Origin: Arthrobacter rhizophilus
GTDB taxonomy: Bacteria; Actinomycetota; Actinomycetes; Actinomycetales; Micrococcaceae
Length of the DNA stretch: 64,000 bases
Assembly: GCF_026241105.1 (NCBI RefSeq)
Contig: NZ_JAPFFT010000002.1
Span: 186,001 to 250,000 of the forward strand
Reading direction: 5' to 3'
The position numbers were made by a program, and so were the translations under genes. This document shows, in pieces, positions 26,650 to 35,039 of this stretch. The notes below the pieces were generated by a model that saw nothing but the letters and a program-made list of their open reading frames with translations, did no database searches and was not told the origin of the DNA. The stretch's first letter is position 1, and each line of letters starts with the position of its first letter.

Positions 26650-27513
26650 ATGACGATCTTCACATCTGCTGATCTAGCCGCATTGGCTGAAGAGATCCCC
26701 AACAAGGCCGTGGATCGCGGGTTGCTGTATGTAGCAGAAGCAGAATTTGTGAAGTCGGCTGACGTGCAGCTCAGCGCGGCGATTGTCAGCATCGACAACG
26801 CACTTGCTATCGCTATCTCCGCCCAGGCAGCGTTCGTCTCCCTCACGGTGAACAAGTTTGATCCTGACGAGCTGAGAGAAGTCATAGCCCAGGAGGACGG
26901 AGAGGAGCTTCCGGCCGAGGTGAACCGCCTTGTTTCGGCCGCCAGTTCACATGAAGGCGAAGTGGACGTGCTGTGGCTACGCTGGCCGGCGCACGGTCTT
27001 ATTTTCGAATGGACGGCTACCTGCGAATGGCGGGAGTCGCTGTTTGAGAGCCTGGACACCGAGATGGCCGAAACCCATCGAACCATGACCCTGGAATCTC
27101 TAAACCACGAGATCGCTCAAAAAGTCAGGATCATTGAGCTCATCTCCGCTCTCGTCACATCTCCCGAGTTCCGCGGCGCGCCGGCCAATAAGCGCCGTCC
27201 GGTTGCGGAGTCGATAATAGCGTCCGTTACCAAAGACGAGATTGAACCCTATGTTGTAGGTGAAGCTGCTAGCCAAGCTGGTCGAGTAGCGGACCAGAAC
27301 ATCTTCGAGTATGAGAAAAAGTTCCAATACCAAATTCAGGAACTAGCTGATGAGCTGAAAACACTGCCTGATTGGAAAAAGGCCACCACGATGCAGCGTC
27401 GTCGTGAAGTCACCCAGGCGTTTCTGACTCAGAAAGCGGATGGTTATCGGATTGGCCCGCGGATCGTCGGGCCGGTTATGGAAGCCGCTCGAAACGCAGT
27501 CCGTGACATCTAA
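26650..27513 (+). CDS. Hypothetical protein upstream of Lsr2
   Basis: A 287-residue soluble protein, starting MTIFTSADLAALAEEIPNKA if ATG 26650 is used (an ATG 45 bases earlier is also in frame). It is acidic and mostly helical, with DVQLSAAIVSIDNALAIAIS, WRESLFESLDTEMAETHRTM and a C-terminal part with charged helices (YEKKFQYQIQELADELKTLP). No domain recognised. The Lsr2 gene starts 31 bases after its stop and shares its terminator, so the two probably form one transcript. Codon use is of the low-GC accessory type. Confidence 0.65.
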   Translation: MTIFTSADLAALAEEIPNKAVDRGLLYVAEAEFVKSADVQLSAAIVSIDNALAIAISAQAAFVSLTVNKFDPDELREVIAQEDGEELPAEVNRLVSAASSHEGEVDVLWLRWPAHGLIFEWTATCEWRESLFESLDTEMAETHRTMTLESLNHEIAQKVRIIELISALVTSPEFRGAPANKRRPVAESIIASVTKDEIEPYVVGEAASQAGRVADQNIFEYEKKFQYQIQELADELKTLPDWKKATTMQRRREVTQAFLTQKADGYRIGPRIVGPVMEAARNAVRDI

Positions 27514-27544
27514 ATTTAATGCTTCCTCGACTAAGCTTGTTCCC

Positions 27545-27865
27545 ATGGCTACTAAAACATATATCCGTCTAGTCGACGACATCGACGGTACCGATGCAAA
27601 CGAAACTATCAGCTTTGCCATCGATGGTGCTGAATATGAGATTGATCTCAATGAAGCTCACTCGAATGAACTGCGTGAAGCCGTGAGTAAATTCACTGCC
27701 GCGGCTCGTAAAGTGGGGCGAGTCAAGACTCCTCCACGTCGCTCGGCAGCTGCTACCACTGATACCAAGGCTATCCGCGCTTGGGCGAATGAGACTGGTA
27801 TCCCGATCAACAGCCGGGGCCGGATTCAGGCCGATGTAATCGAGCGCTACCAGACAGCTCACTAA
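27545..27865 (+). CDS. lsr2: Lsr2 family nucleoid-associated protein
   Basis: This 106-residue protein has the Lsr2 N-terminal dimerisation domain (MATKTYIRLVDDIDGTDANE, ISFAIDGAEYEIDLNEAHSN, LREAVSKFTAAARKVGR), a basic linker, and the C-terminal DNA-binding domain KAIRAWANETGIPINSRGRI with the AT-hook-like RGR. Lsr2 bridges AT-rich DNA and silences transferred genes, the actinobacterial counterpart of H-NS. A copy inside an accessory region next to AT-richer genes may be an element-borne silencer rather than the chromosomal house-keeping copy (inference). Confidence 0.93.
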   Translation: MATKTYIRLVDDIDGTDANETISFAIDGAEYEIDLNEAHSNELREAVSKFTAAARKVGRVKTPPRRSAAATTDTKAIRAWANETGIPINSRGRIQADVIERYQTAH

Positions 27866-27955
27866 GTCCTATAACAGCCAGGAAAGCGTGCACGTCTAAC
27901 TGGTATCGGCTGTAACTGAGCGTATGGGGGCGCAAATGACTATTCAACAAAAGAG

Positions 27956-27996
27956 ATCAGGGACTGAAGAAATTAGCTTCAGTCCCTGATTCTTTT
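27956..27996 (+). terminator. Rho-independent terminator after lsr2
   Basis: ATCAGGGACTGAAG pairs perfectly with CTTCAGTCCCTGAT around AAATTAG, followed by TCTTTT. It ends the transcript of lsr2 and the gene before it. Confidence 0.92.
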
Positions 27997-28653
27997 AATT
28001 GACCTCCATATTCTGCCGGTAACAGGATCAGGGCATGAAGGTTATTAGTAAGGCTTAGGCGGCGGGAGCGTTAGCTACGTCGCTAGCGCTGGTTTGTCGC
28101 GCTGTACCGGCGGAAGCGGTGGGTTGCGACTACAACTTCTCAACCAAGTGGCCGTACGTTGGTCCATTCGTTGTCCTCGACCGCAATGACCAGGGGTGCC
28201 ATCGCCGCCGGCGGAGCATCAGTTGTGGCCGCTGGTGTCTGCATTATCACGGGAGGAGAACATGCCCTGGTCGTTTCTGACCCAATGGCCCCAGGATGTC
28301 TTTGAGGCTGCGGAAAAGCTCGGCTACCCGGTTCGATATGACGACCGAGTCCCATGACGATGCGCCTGGCCCGCGAGTTGCTCCGGAATGGAATACGCAC
28401 AGGACATTTCGTGGCTGCGGGCCGCGCCGAGGAGTCGTCGCTGTCCGGTTCAAGCTGACGCTATCGCACTAACCACGTGGACACTCGTAAATTGTCGAGC
28501 GCCATGGAAGATTTTCCGGGTAGCGCGTACTCGAGTCCGGGTTTATTTCGAGGCGATAAGATCCGCACCACCAGTAGCTTTCATTGGCCGGCCCAGACAC
28601 ATTTGAGAGCAAGGCCGGACCCTTTATCCAAAACTGAAGATAGGTGCGATCAT
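27997..28653. other. Non-coding stretch with one small ORF
   Basis: About 650 bases without a convincing gene. A 31-codon frame at 28262-28357 (MPWSFLTQWPQDVFEAAEKL) has a good ribosome site (GGGAGGAG) and might be a small gene or the head of a lost one. The last 100 bases precede the propeller gene and should hold its promoter; no clear -35/-10 was found. Confidence 0.4.
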
Positions 28654-29697
28654 ATGCGTAGTCTGTCGTTCCCGCGCGTGTGCGCTGCCGCTGTTCTGGC
28701 GGTGGCCCTGGTGGCTGCCCCGGTCACGATGGAGGCGGCTTCAGCCGCCCCTGCCGTGGCCGCAACCATCCCCGTCGGCAGCTTTCCCTTTGGGGTGGCT
28801 GTGGATCCGGGCACACACACCGTCTACGTCACCAACAACTCCGCCGGCACGGTCTCCGTGATCAACGGGACCACAGTGACCAGCACCATCCCCGTCGGCT
28901 TCGGTCCGCATGGGGTGGCGGTGGATGCGGGGACACACACGGTCTATGTCGCCAACTTCAACAGTCGCTCGGTGTCGGTGATCAACGGGAGCGCGGTAAC
29001 GGACACCATCCCCGTCGGCAGCCGTCCGTTTGGGGTAGCTGTGGATCCGGGGACACACACCGTCTACGTCACCAACAACAACAAGGGCAGTGGCATCGGC
29101 ACTGTGTCCGTGATCAACGGGACGATCGTGACCGACACGATCGTCGTCGGGCGGGGTCCGGTCGGCGTGGCTGTTGATCCGGGCATGCATACCGTCTACG
29201 TCGCCAACTCCAACAGCGGCACGGTGTCCGTGATCAACGGGTCGACCGTGACCGACACCATCCCCGTCGGAAGCAATCCGACTGGGGTGGCTGTGGATCC
29301 GGGCACACACACCGTCTACGTCACCAACTATGGCGACTCTACCGTGTCGGTGATCAACGGGAGCACAGTAACCGCCACCATCCCCGTCAGCTTTCCGGAC
29401 GGGGTGGCCGTGGACCCGGAAACACACACTGTCTACGTGACCAACTTCGTCGCCAGCGGAACATTGTCCGTGATCAACGGGAGCACCGTGACAGACACCA
29501 TCCCCGTCGGCGGCTTCCCGACCTCGGTGGCCATCGATCCGGGAACCCACAACGTCTACGTCGTCAACTCCGGCAGCGACACCGTGTCCGTCATAATTAC
29601 GAGCAAGGATGGGTGCAAGGACGGCGGATGGATGAACTATCCACAGTTCAAGAACCAGGGGCAATGCGTCGCGTACGTGAACCAAAACGGCGGTTAA
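28654..29697 (+). CDS. Secreted seven-repeat YVTN beta-propeller protein
   Basis: A 347-residue protein. The Sec signal peptide MRSLSFPRVCAAAVLAVALV ends near an Ala-Ser-Ala-Ala site at about residue 32. It is followed by seven repeats of about 40 residues built as TIPVGxxPxGVAVDPGTHTV, YVTNxxxGTVSVINGSTVT, one per blade of a seven-bladed propeller. The C-terminal block CKDGGWMNYPQFKNQGQCVA contains two Cys and is a tail seen in secreted actinobacterial proteins. The start at ATG 28654 is chosen for the signal peptide; its ribosome site is weak. Likely exported; binding partner unknown. A fragment of another YVTN protein lies at 37868. Confidence 0.88.
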   Translation: MRSLSFPRVCAAAVLAVALVAAPVTMEAASAAPAVAATIPVGSFPFGVAVDPGTHTVYVTNNSAGTVSVINGTTVTSTIPVGFGPHGVAVDAGTHTVYVANFNSRSVSVINGSAVTDTIPVGSRPFGVAVDPGTHTVYVTNNNKGSGIGTVSVINGTIVTDTIVVGRGPVGVAVDPGMHTVYVANSNSGTVSVINGSTVTDTIPVGSNPTGVAVDPGTHTVYVTNYGDSTVSVINGSTVTATIPVSFPDGVAVDPETHTVYVTNFVASGTLSVINGSTVTDTIPVGGFPTSVAIDPGTHNVYVVNSGSDTVSVIITSKDGCKDGGWMNYPQFKNQGQCVAYVNQNGG

Positions 29698-29776
29698 TCA
29701 GCGAGTATCACGGGGGCGACTGATCATAGAGAATTCCGCCCCCAAGCGCCGTCCTCTCAGTCTCGTCACCGTGCCA

Positions 29777-29803
29777 GAAGCACAGGCCACTCCCCTGTGC
29801 TTC
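29777..29803. terminator. Hairpin downstream of the propeller gene
   Basis: GAAGCACAGG pairs with CCTGTGCTTC around a short loop, about 80 bases after the propeller stop. No clear T run, so a weak or factor-assisted terminator is possible. Confidence 0.5.
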
Positions 29804-30131
29804 CGGCGTCGCTTTACCCCCAAAGATGCCTGCAGACATCATCACCGTGCCCGTGCCAGCGATGGGGCGAGAGCGAATCGAGACAAAGTGGTTCTCGACC
29901 GCTCGTCGCCCTCCGGTAGGCATCTTGCCGTCCCGCCAACGATCTGCGGCGGTTCGGGCGTTGGACTGTCCGCAAGCAGGCACGTCAAGCCGCCACGAAA
30001 CGCAGGCATCCACTGCCGCGCGCCCAAGGCACGTGTCGTAGGTCAAATCGACATATGAACGTGTCCGGTGAGGAATCCCTCAGGGTGCGCTGCTTGTGAC
30101 TGGAGCAGTGACTGGCTGAGACGAAGGGCTC
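29804..30131. other. Non-coding stretch
   Basis: About 330 bases between the hairpin and the hydrolase fragment; frames on both strands show no family pattern. Confidence 0.45.
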
Positions 30132-30510
30132 ATGGAAGACGTGTCAGAGGACCGCGAATGGGTCCGTCGGCTCTTGGGCTTGGACGTCCCTGAGCTTCAC
30201 CGCCCGACGGCCGTTCGCCGTCGCCCGCTTGGCCCTGTTGGTTCGATCGCCCGGGAACGGATCGAAGTGGACACGAGCGACGGTGACACCGTCCCATGCC
30301 TTCTCCTGAGCCCTAAGGCGCCCGCCGGCATGCTGGTGATCGCCGTCCACCAGCATGCCGGTGAGTTCTCGCTCGGCAAGAGGGAAGTGGCCGGTCTCTG
30401 CGGTGATCCTTCGATGGCATACGGGCTCCGGCTCGCTGAACACGGAGTCCGGGTGCTCATCCCCGACTTGATCGGCTTCGAGGAGCGCCAACGAGGTTGG
30501 TCGCCCGGTT
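30132..30510 (+). pseudogene. Alpha/beta hydrolase (dienelactone hydrolase/acetyl esterase-like), N-terminal half
   Basis: The frame reads MEDVSEDREWVRRLLGLDVP, then VDTSDGDTVPCLLLSPKAPA, MLVIAVHQHAGEFSLGKREV and YGLRLAEHGVRVLIPDLIGF, EERQRGWSPG. This is the N-terminal half of an alpha/beta hydrolase, with the HQHAGEF oxyanion-side strand and the IPDLIGFEER segment. The nucleophile elbow and His are missing: at about 30510 the sequence passes into the 3' end of an opposite DUF427 gene and the frame stops at 30548. It is a truncated gene. Confidence 0.7.
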
Positions 30511-30529
30511 TCGATTTGATGTCTTCGAC

Positions 30530-30923
30530 TAGCCTCGGTATTTCATGAGGGTGTGGATCCGGGCCAGGAGGCCTCTGGCCGGGGCTTTGGTGTCCGGGTC
30601 GGGCTGGCCGGCCTTGACGACCCGCACGCCCTTCCGGAAGGCGATGTGGCCTTTGATCTCGCGGGCGGCCGGGCTCGGGGTCGGGTAGTACCAAGCGGCG
30701 TCGCGGTTGGTCCTGCCGTAGACCTCAAGGGTGTAGTAGCTTGCGGTCCCCTTCCAGTGGCAGACCGTGGTGTGGTCGCTGGGGCGGAAGTACTCGGCGT
30801 TGATCGGGTCGGGCGGGAAGTACTGGTTCCCTTCGATCCGGACGATCCGGTCTGATTCGGCACGGTGCCCTTCCAGATCGCCTGATAGGCCCTATGCAGG
30901 TAGACATCGTTTCCCTTCTTCAT
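30530..30923 (-). pseudogene. DUF427 protein with one frameshift
   Basis: The minus strand opens MKKGNDVYLHRAYQAIWKGT, then V, and after a frame change near 30870 continues ESDRIVRIEGNQYFPPDPIN, EYFRPSDHTTVCHWKGTASY, YTLEVYGRTNRDAAWYYPTP, IKGHIAFRKGVRVVKAG and ends HTLMKYRG-stop at 30530. This is nearly a complete DUF427 domain (about 90 residues) with all its conserved Trp, Tyr and His positions, so the single frameshift is the only visible defect. Function of DUF427 is unknown. Confidence 0.75.
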
Positions 30924-31490
30924 CGTGTTGGCGCCAACTTAGCCCGTGGTCCGGGGCTGGTCTGTGATCTGTCCCATCCAGGACACGGAGATGACTTCAC
31001 TCCGGATTTTCACGGTGATTAGCGGATCGAGCCGCGCAGATAAGGCTGCCTTGGAAACTTGGCCGCTGCAGGCATCGGGGCATTCGACAACGCCGCCCTG
31101 ACTCGGCCGCCGGGGCTGGTTCAACTTCATGACCGGCAATCAACGGTTCGTCATCCCGCTTCCACTCGCCCACCGCTGAAACCAGTATGCTCCCCTTCGC
31201 CCGCCGCGAAAAGGGGCTGACAAACGCGCCGGGAATTCCCTGCCACGCGGGAAGCCCGAGAGCCGATCAAACCTGTTATCTGGGCCGGCTTCGGTATCCA
31301 TATGGCGGTATCGGTCTCGGTCGGCCTCGGACTGACGGTACCGTTCGCCGGGCTTCTGGGCTCCTACGGCAAGGGCGGGTCCGGGTGGACTTGACCCGTC
31401 CCGCGGACTCGTTGCTGCCCGGGAAAAGTCCCGCTAAGTCGAGTATCGGTCCTCAAGCCCCAATATCGGACGTTACTTAGCGCTGCCGCG
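30924..31490. other. Gene-poor stretch
   Basis: About 570 bases with short conflicting frames only. Its right end holds the first copy of GGTCCTCAAGCCCCAA (31448-31463), repeated exactly at 31901-31916. Confidence 0.45.
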
Positions 31491-31499
31491 CAGCACCCT

Positions 31500-31844
31500 T
31501 GCATGGGCTTTTGATCGCGGAGTTCGTCCGGTGCTGTGTCCATTAGGGATTCGAGAATCAACCCGTTGAGCTTCTCCGACTGCATCATGTGCTCGAAAGC
31601 CAGGCTCTCTCAAGTTCCTCGGTCCGCTCACAGAGCTTGACCAATTCGTTCTTTGGCCAGTTCGGGAATACCTCCAAGGCGAGCGAATGCAGGTCCGGGA
31701 GCTCATCGCGCATTTCCGGCGGACGGGTAACCCCTGGCCGTTCAGATGGGTGCGCAATTCGTCAAAGGAATCCGCCGCGTCGAGCAGATCCCGGGTCTCG
31801 AACGTCCCGTCATCCTCTTCGGGTGTCTACTCCGAAAAGCTCAT
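31500..31844 (-). pseudogene. Degraded small gene of unknown family
   Basis: Pieces in successive minus-strand frames form a coherent acidic, Leu-rich protein: MSFSE-stop-TPEEDDGTFETRDLL, DAADSFDELRTHLNGQG, then PEMRDELPDLHSLALEVFPN, WPKNELVKLCERTEELERAW and MMQSEKLNGLILESLMDTAP, DELRDQKPM. One nonsense codon (TAG at 31827-31829) and two frame changes separate them. The family is not recognised. Confidence 0.45.
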
Positions 31845-31972
31845 GACCAGAACCCTACTCAACATAAGCCCGGAACAAGCTGCTATCGGTCACGAGCATT
31901 GGTCCTCAAGCCCCAACGACACCATGGCTCAGCTTTCGATCGTCACCGACAACTGCCTCGATCGGGACTCCT

Positions 31973-34459
31973 TTAGGGAGCGGTTGTTTGGGGGCGTGGT
32001 CGCTTCCGGCCAGGCGGTGCTTCAGCAGGCACGGCCCGGGACTGCAGCCAGGCCGCGACCTGGCCTTCTGGCATTGGCTTACTCCACAGGTAGCCCTGTG
32101 CATGGCGGACGCCGAGGCGGCGAAGTTCGGCGAGTTGGTCATGGGTTTCGACTCCTTCGGCGATCACGACCAGGTTCAGGGTTCGTGCCATGCCCAGGAT
32201 CAGTTCGACGATGGAGGCCCCTTGCGGGTCGGTGCCGAGCACTTCAACGAAGGACCGGTCGATTTTCAGGGTCCGGGCTGACATCCATTTGAGGTAGCTC
32301 AGCGAGGAGTAGCCGGTGCCGAAGTCATCGATGGAAAGCCCGACACCGAGGTCACGCAGCCGGTGCAGGATCTCCAACGGCAGCTCATTCTGCTCCATCA
32401 GGACGGTTTCGGTGATTTCCAGGTTCACCGCCGCCGGATCGATGCCCGCCGCCCGCGCCGCGGCGTGCACGACGTCCGGGAAGTCCGGGGCCACGAGTTG
32501 GCGGGCGGAAATGTTCACCGCGGCCCAGAGGTTCCCGGCTCCCGGAACATTGGAGCGCCACCGCTGGACCTGGGCCAGTGCCTCGTTGAGCACCCACGTT
32601 CCGATCGGGACGATAAGGCCTGTCTCCTCGGCGATGCCGATGAACGTGTCTGGCATGATCAGTCCGTGTTCGCGGTGGCGCCAGCGCAGTAGGGCCTCGA
32701 ATCCGACTGTTTGTTCCGTGTCCAGTTCAATGATGGGCTGATATTCCAGAAACAGTTCATCCCGTTCCAAGGCCACGCGCAGGTCAGATTGCAGGTCCAG
32801 GCGCCCGGCTGCCTGCCCCGTTGTGCGATAGTCGTAGACCACCGAGCCGTCTCCGCCGGCGGCCTTAGCTTCATACATGGCTGTGTCCGCGCCATGCAGC
32901 AACGATTCCGCGGTATCTCCCGGACCCGAGACCGCGATCCCGACACTGAGGTTGAGGAAGATTCTTCGTCCGTCAATATTAAACGGCTGCCGGGTTGCCA
33001 TCCTGATGCGTTCCGCAGCCGCGGCGGCGTCGCGCATACCCAGGTTCTCGCAGACGATGACGAATTCGTCGCCGCCGAATCGGCCGACGGTATCGCCGGG
33101 GCGGACGGCGGTCCGGAGCCGTTCGCCGAGCAGGATCAGGAGGGCGTCCCCGGCTGTGTGCCCGATGCCGTCATTGACGAGCTTGAACCGGTCGACATCC
33201 ACGAACATGACCACCACCCGCCGGGACGGCTGCCCCAGGAAGCCCTGGAGGACATCGGTGAGCAGATATCTGTTCGGCAGGCCTGTCAACGCGTCGTGGC
33301 GGGCCTGCCATTCAAGAACCTGTTCGGCGTCTTTACGGTCAGTGATGTCCATCACGGTGGCCAGGAAACGCAGGGGTGCTCCGCTGGTGGCGTCATGGGT
33401 CATTCTGGCCTGGGACTGCATCCACCGAAGCTCGCCGTCGGCCCTGATGATGCGGAACTCGTACTCAACGCGCTTCGTGCCTGAATCAAGGGCCCGCCGC
33501 GCCGCCTGGATCAGCTCCAGGTCCTCGGGGTGGACCAGGGCAAGGGACTGTTTCCGGGAGATCAGTTCGCCCGGGGCCAGTCCGTAGATCCGGGCGTATT
33601 CATCCGAGTGCGACCACCGGTCCGAAACGATGTCATGTTCGACACTGCCCATATGAACCATTTCCTGAGCGGCGACGAGGCGTTCAAGCTCGGCGGCGGC
33701 CAGTCGCAGACGGTTCAGCTCAGTGACGTCCCGGACGATTGCCGATGCCCCCGTCTGCTTCCCGTCGGTCCCGTACACGGGGGACAGAGTCAAGGACACT
33801 TCCACCACTGAGCCATCCCTGTGCCGCCACAGGGCTTCAATCCCCGTCATCAACACCCCGCTTCCCAGCTGGGCAGCGATCACCTGCCTCAAACCCTCGT
33901 CCATGCCGGCGGCCACCAGACGGTAGCTTTGACCGACGGCCTCGTCGGCGCTCCAGCCGAACATCCTTAAGGCCCCGGAGTTCCAGCTCGTTATGATCCC
34001 TGCCATGTCCGCGCCGACAGTCGCGTCCCCCGAAAATTCCACCATCGCCGACAACCAACCCACGCTGCGCTTTCGGTCCATGACGTCCCTGGACACAGCC
34101 ACCGCCGCGACGGGCACGAAATATTTGCCACGGACAGGGCTCACCGTGGCATATACCGCGAACTCACGTCCCGTCCGGTGACGCACCCAAAACTCACCGG
34201 CCCAGCCCCGGCCCGCGGCAATCCCATCCGCGATCTCCTGCCCGGTCGCCTCCTGGCTCGGTATGCCCGGTCCGGCGATGATCCCCAGCTCGGTAATTTT
34301 CCGACCGAGGACTTCTGCGGAAGTGAAACCATACAGCCGCTCCGAGGCATGGTTCCAATACGTCACCTGCCATCCGTCGTTGAGGCCAACCACCGACTGC
34401 CCGATTTCCTCCAGCAGTAGCGACTGCATCACCGGATCATCATGCTTCGCTGCAGGCAT
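31973..34459 (-). CDS. PAS-GGDEF-EAL cyclic-di-GMP signalling protein
   Basis: An 828-residue cytoplasmic protein without membrane spans. Three PAS domains are visible: near residues 15-110 (VVGLNDGWQVTYWNHASERL), 135-250 (GIITSWNSGALRMFGWSADE) and 265-390 (HSDEYARIYGLAPGELISRK). Then a GGDEF domain with intact VGRFGGDEFVIVCE (about 400-560), and an EAL domain (about 570-815) with EYQPIIELDTEQTVGFEALL, NLEITETVLM, SIDDFGTGYSSLSYLKWMSA and IAEGVETHDQL. Both catalytic motifs look intact, so it could make and degrade c-di-GMP. It is solitary within the accessory region. Confidence 0.93.
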   Translation of the reverse strand: MPAAKHDDPVMQSLLLEEIGQSVVGLNDGWQVTYWNHASERLYGFTSAEVLGRKITELGIIAGPGIPSQEATGQEIADGIAAGRGWAGEFWVRHRTGREFAVYATVSPVRGKYFVPVAAVAVSRDVMDRKRSVGWLSAMVEFSGDATVGADMAGIITSWNSGALRMFGWSADEAVGQSYRLVAAGMDEGLRQVIAAQLGSGVLMTGIEALWRHRDGSVVEVSLTLSPVYGTDGKQTGASAIVRDVTELNRLRLAAAELERLVAAQEMVHMGSVEHDIVSDRWSHSDEYARIYGLAPGELISRKQSLALVHPEDLELIQAARRALDSGTKRVEYEFRIIRADGELRWMQSQARMTHDATSGAPLRFLATVMDITDRKDAEQVLEWQARHDALTGLPNRYLLTDVLQGFLGQPSRRVVVMFVDVDRFKLVNDGIGHTAGDALLILLGERLRTAVRPGDTVGRFGGDEFVIVCENLGMRDAAAAAERIRMATRQPFNIDGRRIFLNLSVGIAVSGPGDTAESLLHGADTAMYEAKAAGGDGSVVYDYRTTGQAAGRLDLQSDLRVALERDELFLEYQPIIELDTEQTVGFEALLRWRHREHGLIMPDTFIGIAEETGLIVPIGTWVLNEALAQVQRWRSNVPGAGNLWAAVNISARQLVAPDFPDVVHAAARAAGIDPAAVNLEITETVLMEQNELPLEILHRLRDLGVGLSIDDFGTGYSSLSYLKWMSARTLKIDRSFVEVLGTDPQGASIVELILGMARTLNLVVIAEGVETHDQLAELRRLGVRHAQGYLWSKPMPEGQVAAWLQSRAVPAEAPPGRKRPRPQTTAP

Positions 34460-34929
34460 GGCCCCCCGACCCAGTTACGATCCGGAGCCGCCGACAAGAA
34501 CCGGGGGTCGTCAGCGTAAACAAACAGCCGGCTGCCACCTTTTCAACGGCGAGACTAGACGTTGATTAATATGCAGATGCTTCAAACGACCATCGGAGGA
34601 TCCGCGAACAGATCACGCACCCCACGTTGTGCTGCACCTACTGTAACCCCCCAAGCGCTTCGCACCGAGGTTCTGTTGATGCCGTCTGAAAACAGGGCCA
34701 TTTCTGCCGTTTGAAAACAGGATTGCCGACCACTAACACCCGGTTGGGTCGCACCCCGGCACGGGCAAGTCGCTAAGAAGGCACGCGAAGTGCGGCCAGT
34801 CGGATTTTAGCCACCACCGGGACAGGCAACCGACACCAACCCTGCCAGCCAGTCCCAGACCAGCCACATCAAGACTCACAGTTGGATATTGACGAATTCA
34901 CAAGCCCCCCGTAATGACCGAGCCAGATA
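34460..34929. other. Non-coding stretch with IS-end-like repeats
   Basis: Between the signalling gene and the group II intron no gene is seen. It holds two direct repeats, TGCCGTCTGAAAACAGG at 34680-34696 and TGCCGTTTGAAAACAGG at 34705-34721, one C/T apart and 25 bases apart. Multiple short direct repeats of this kind are typical of IS21-type insertion sequence ends, so a solo end of a lost element is likely. Confidence 0.5.
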
Positions 34930-34994
34930 ATAGGGTCAGCCGCTGCGCGCCCGTTTTCCCATTGCTGGGATGGGTTTCGCAGCGGCTGCCCACC

Positions 34995-35028
<34 letters not shown>

Positions 35029-35039
35029 TCCATGCGCCA

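Noticed and set aside
28654-29697. CRISPR-like periodic repeats
   Set aside because: The periodicity of about 120 bases is coding: it follows the blades of a propeller protein, with no short palindromic repeats or unique spacers.
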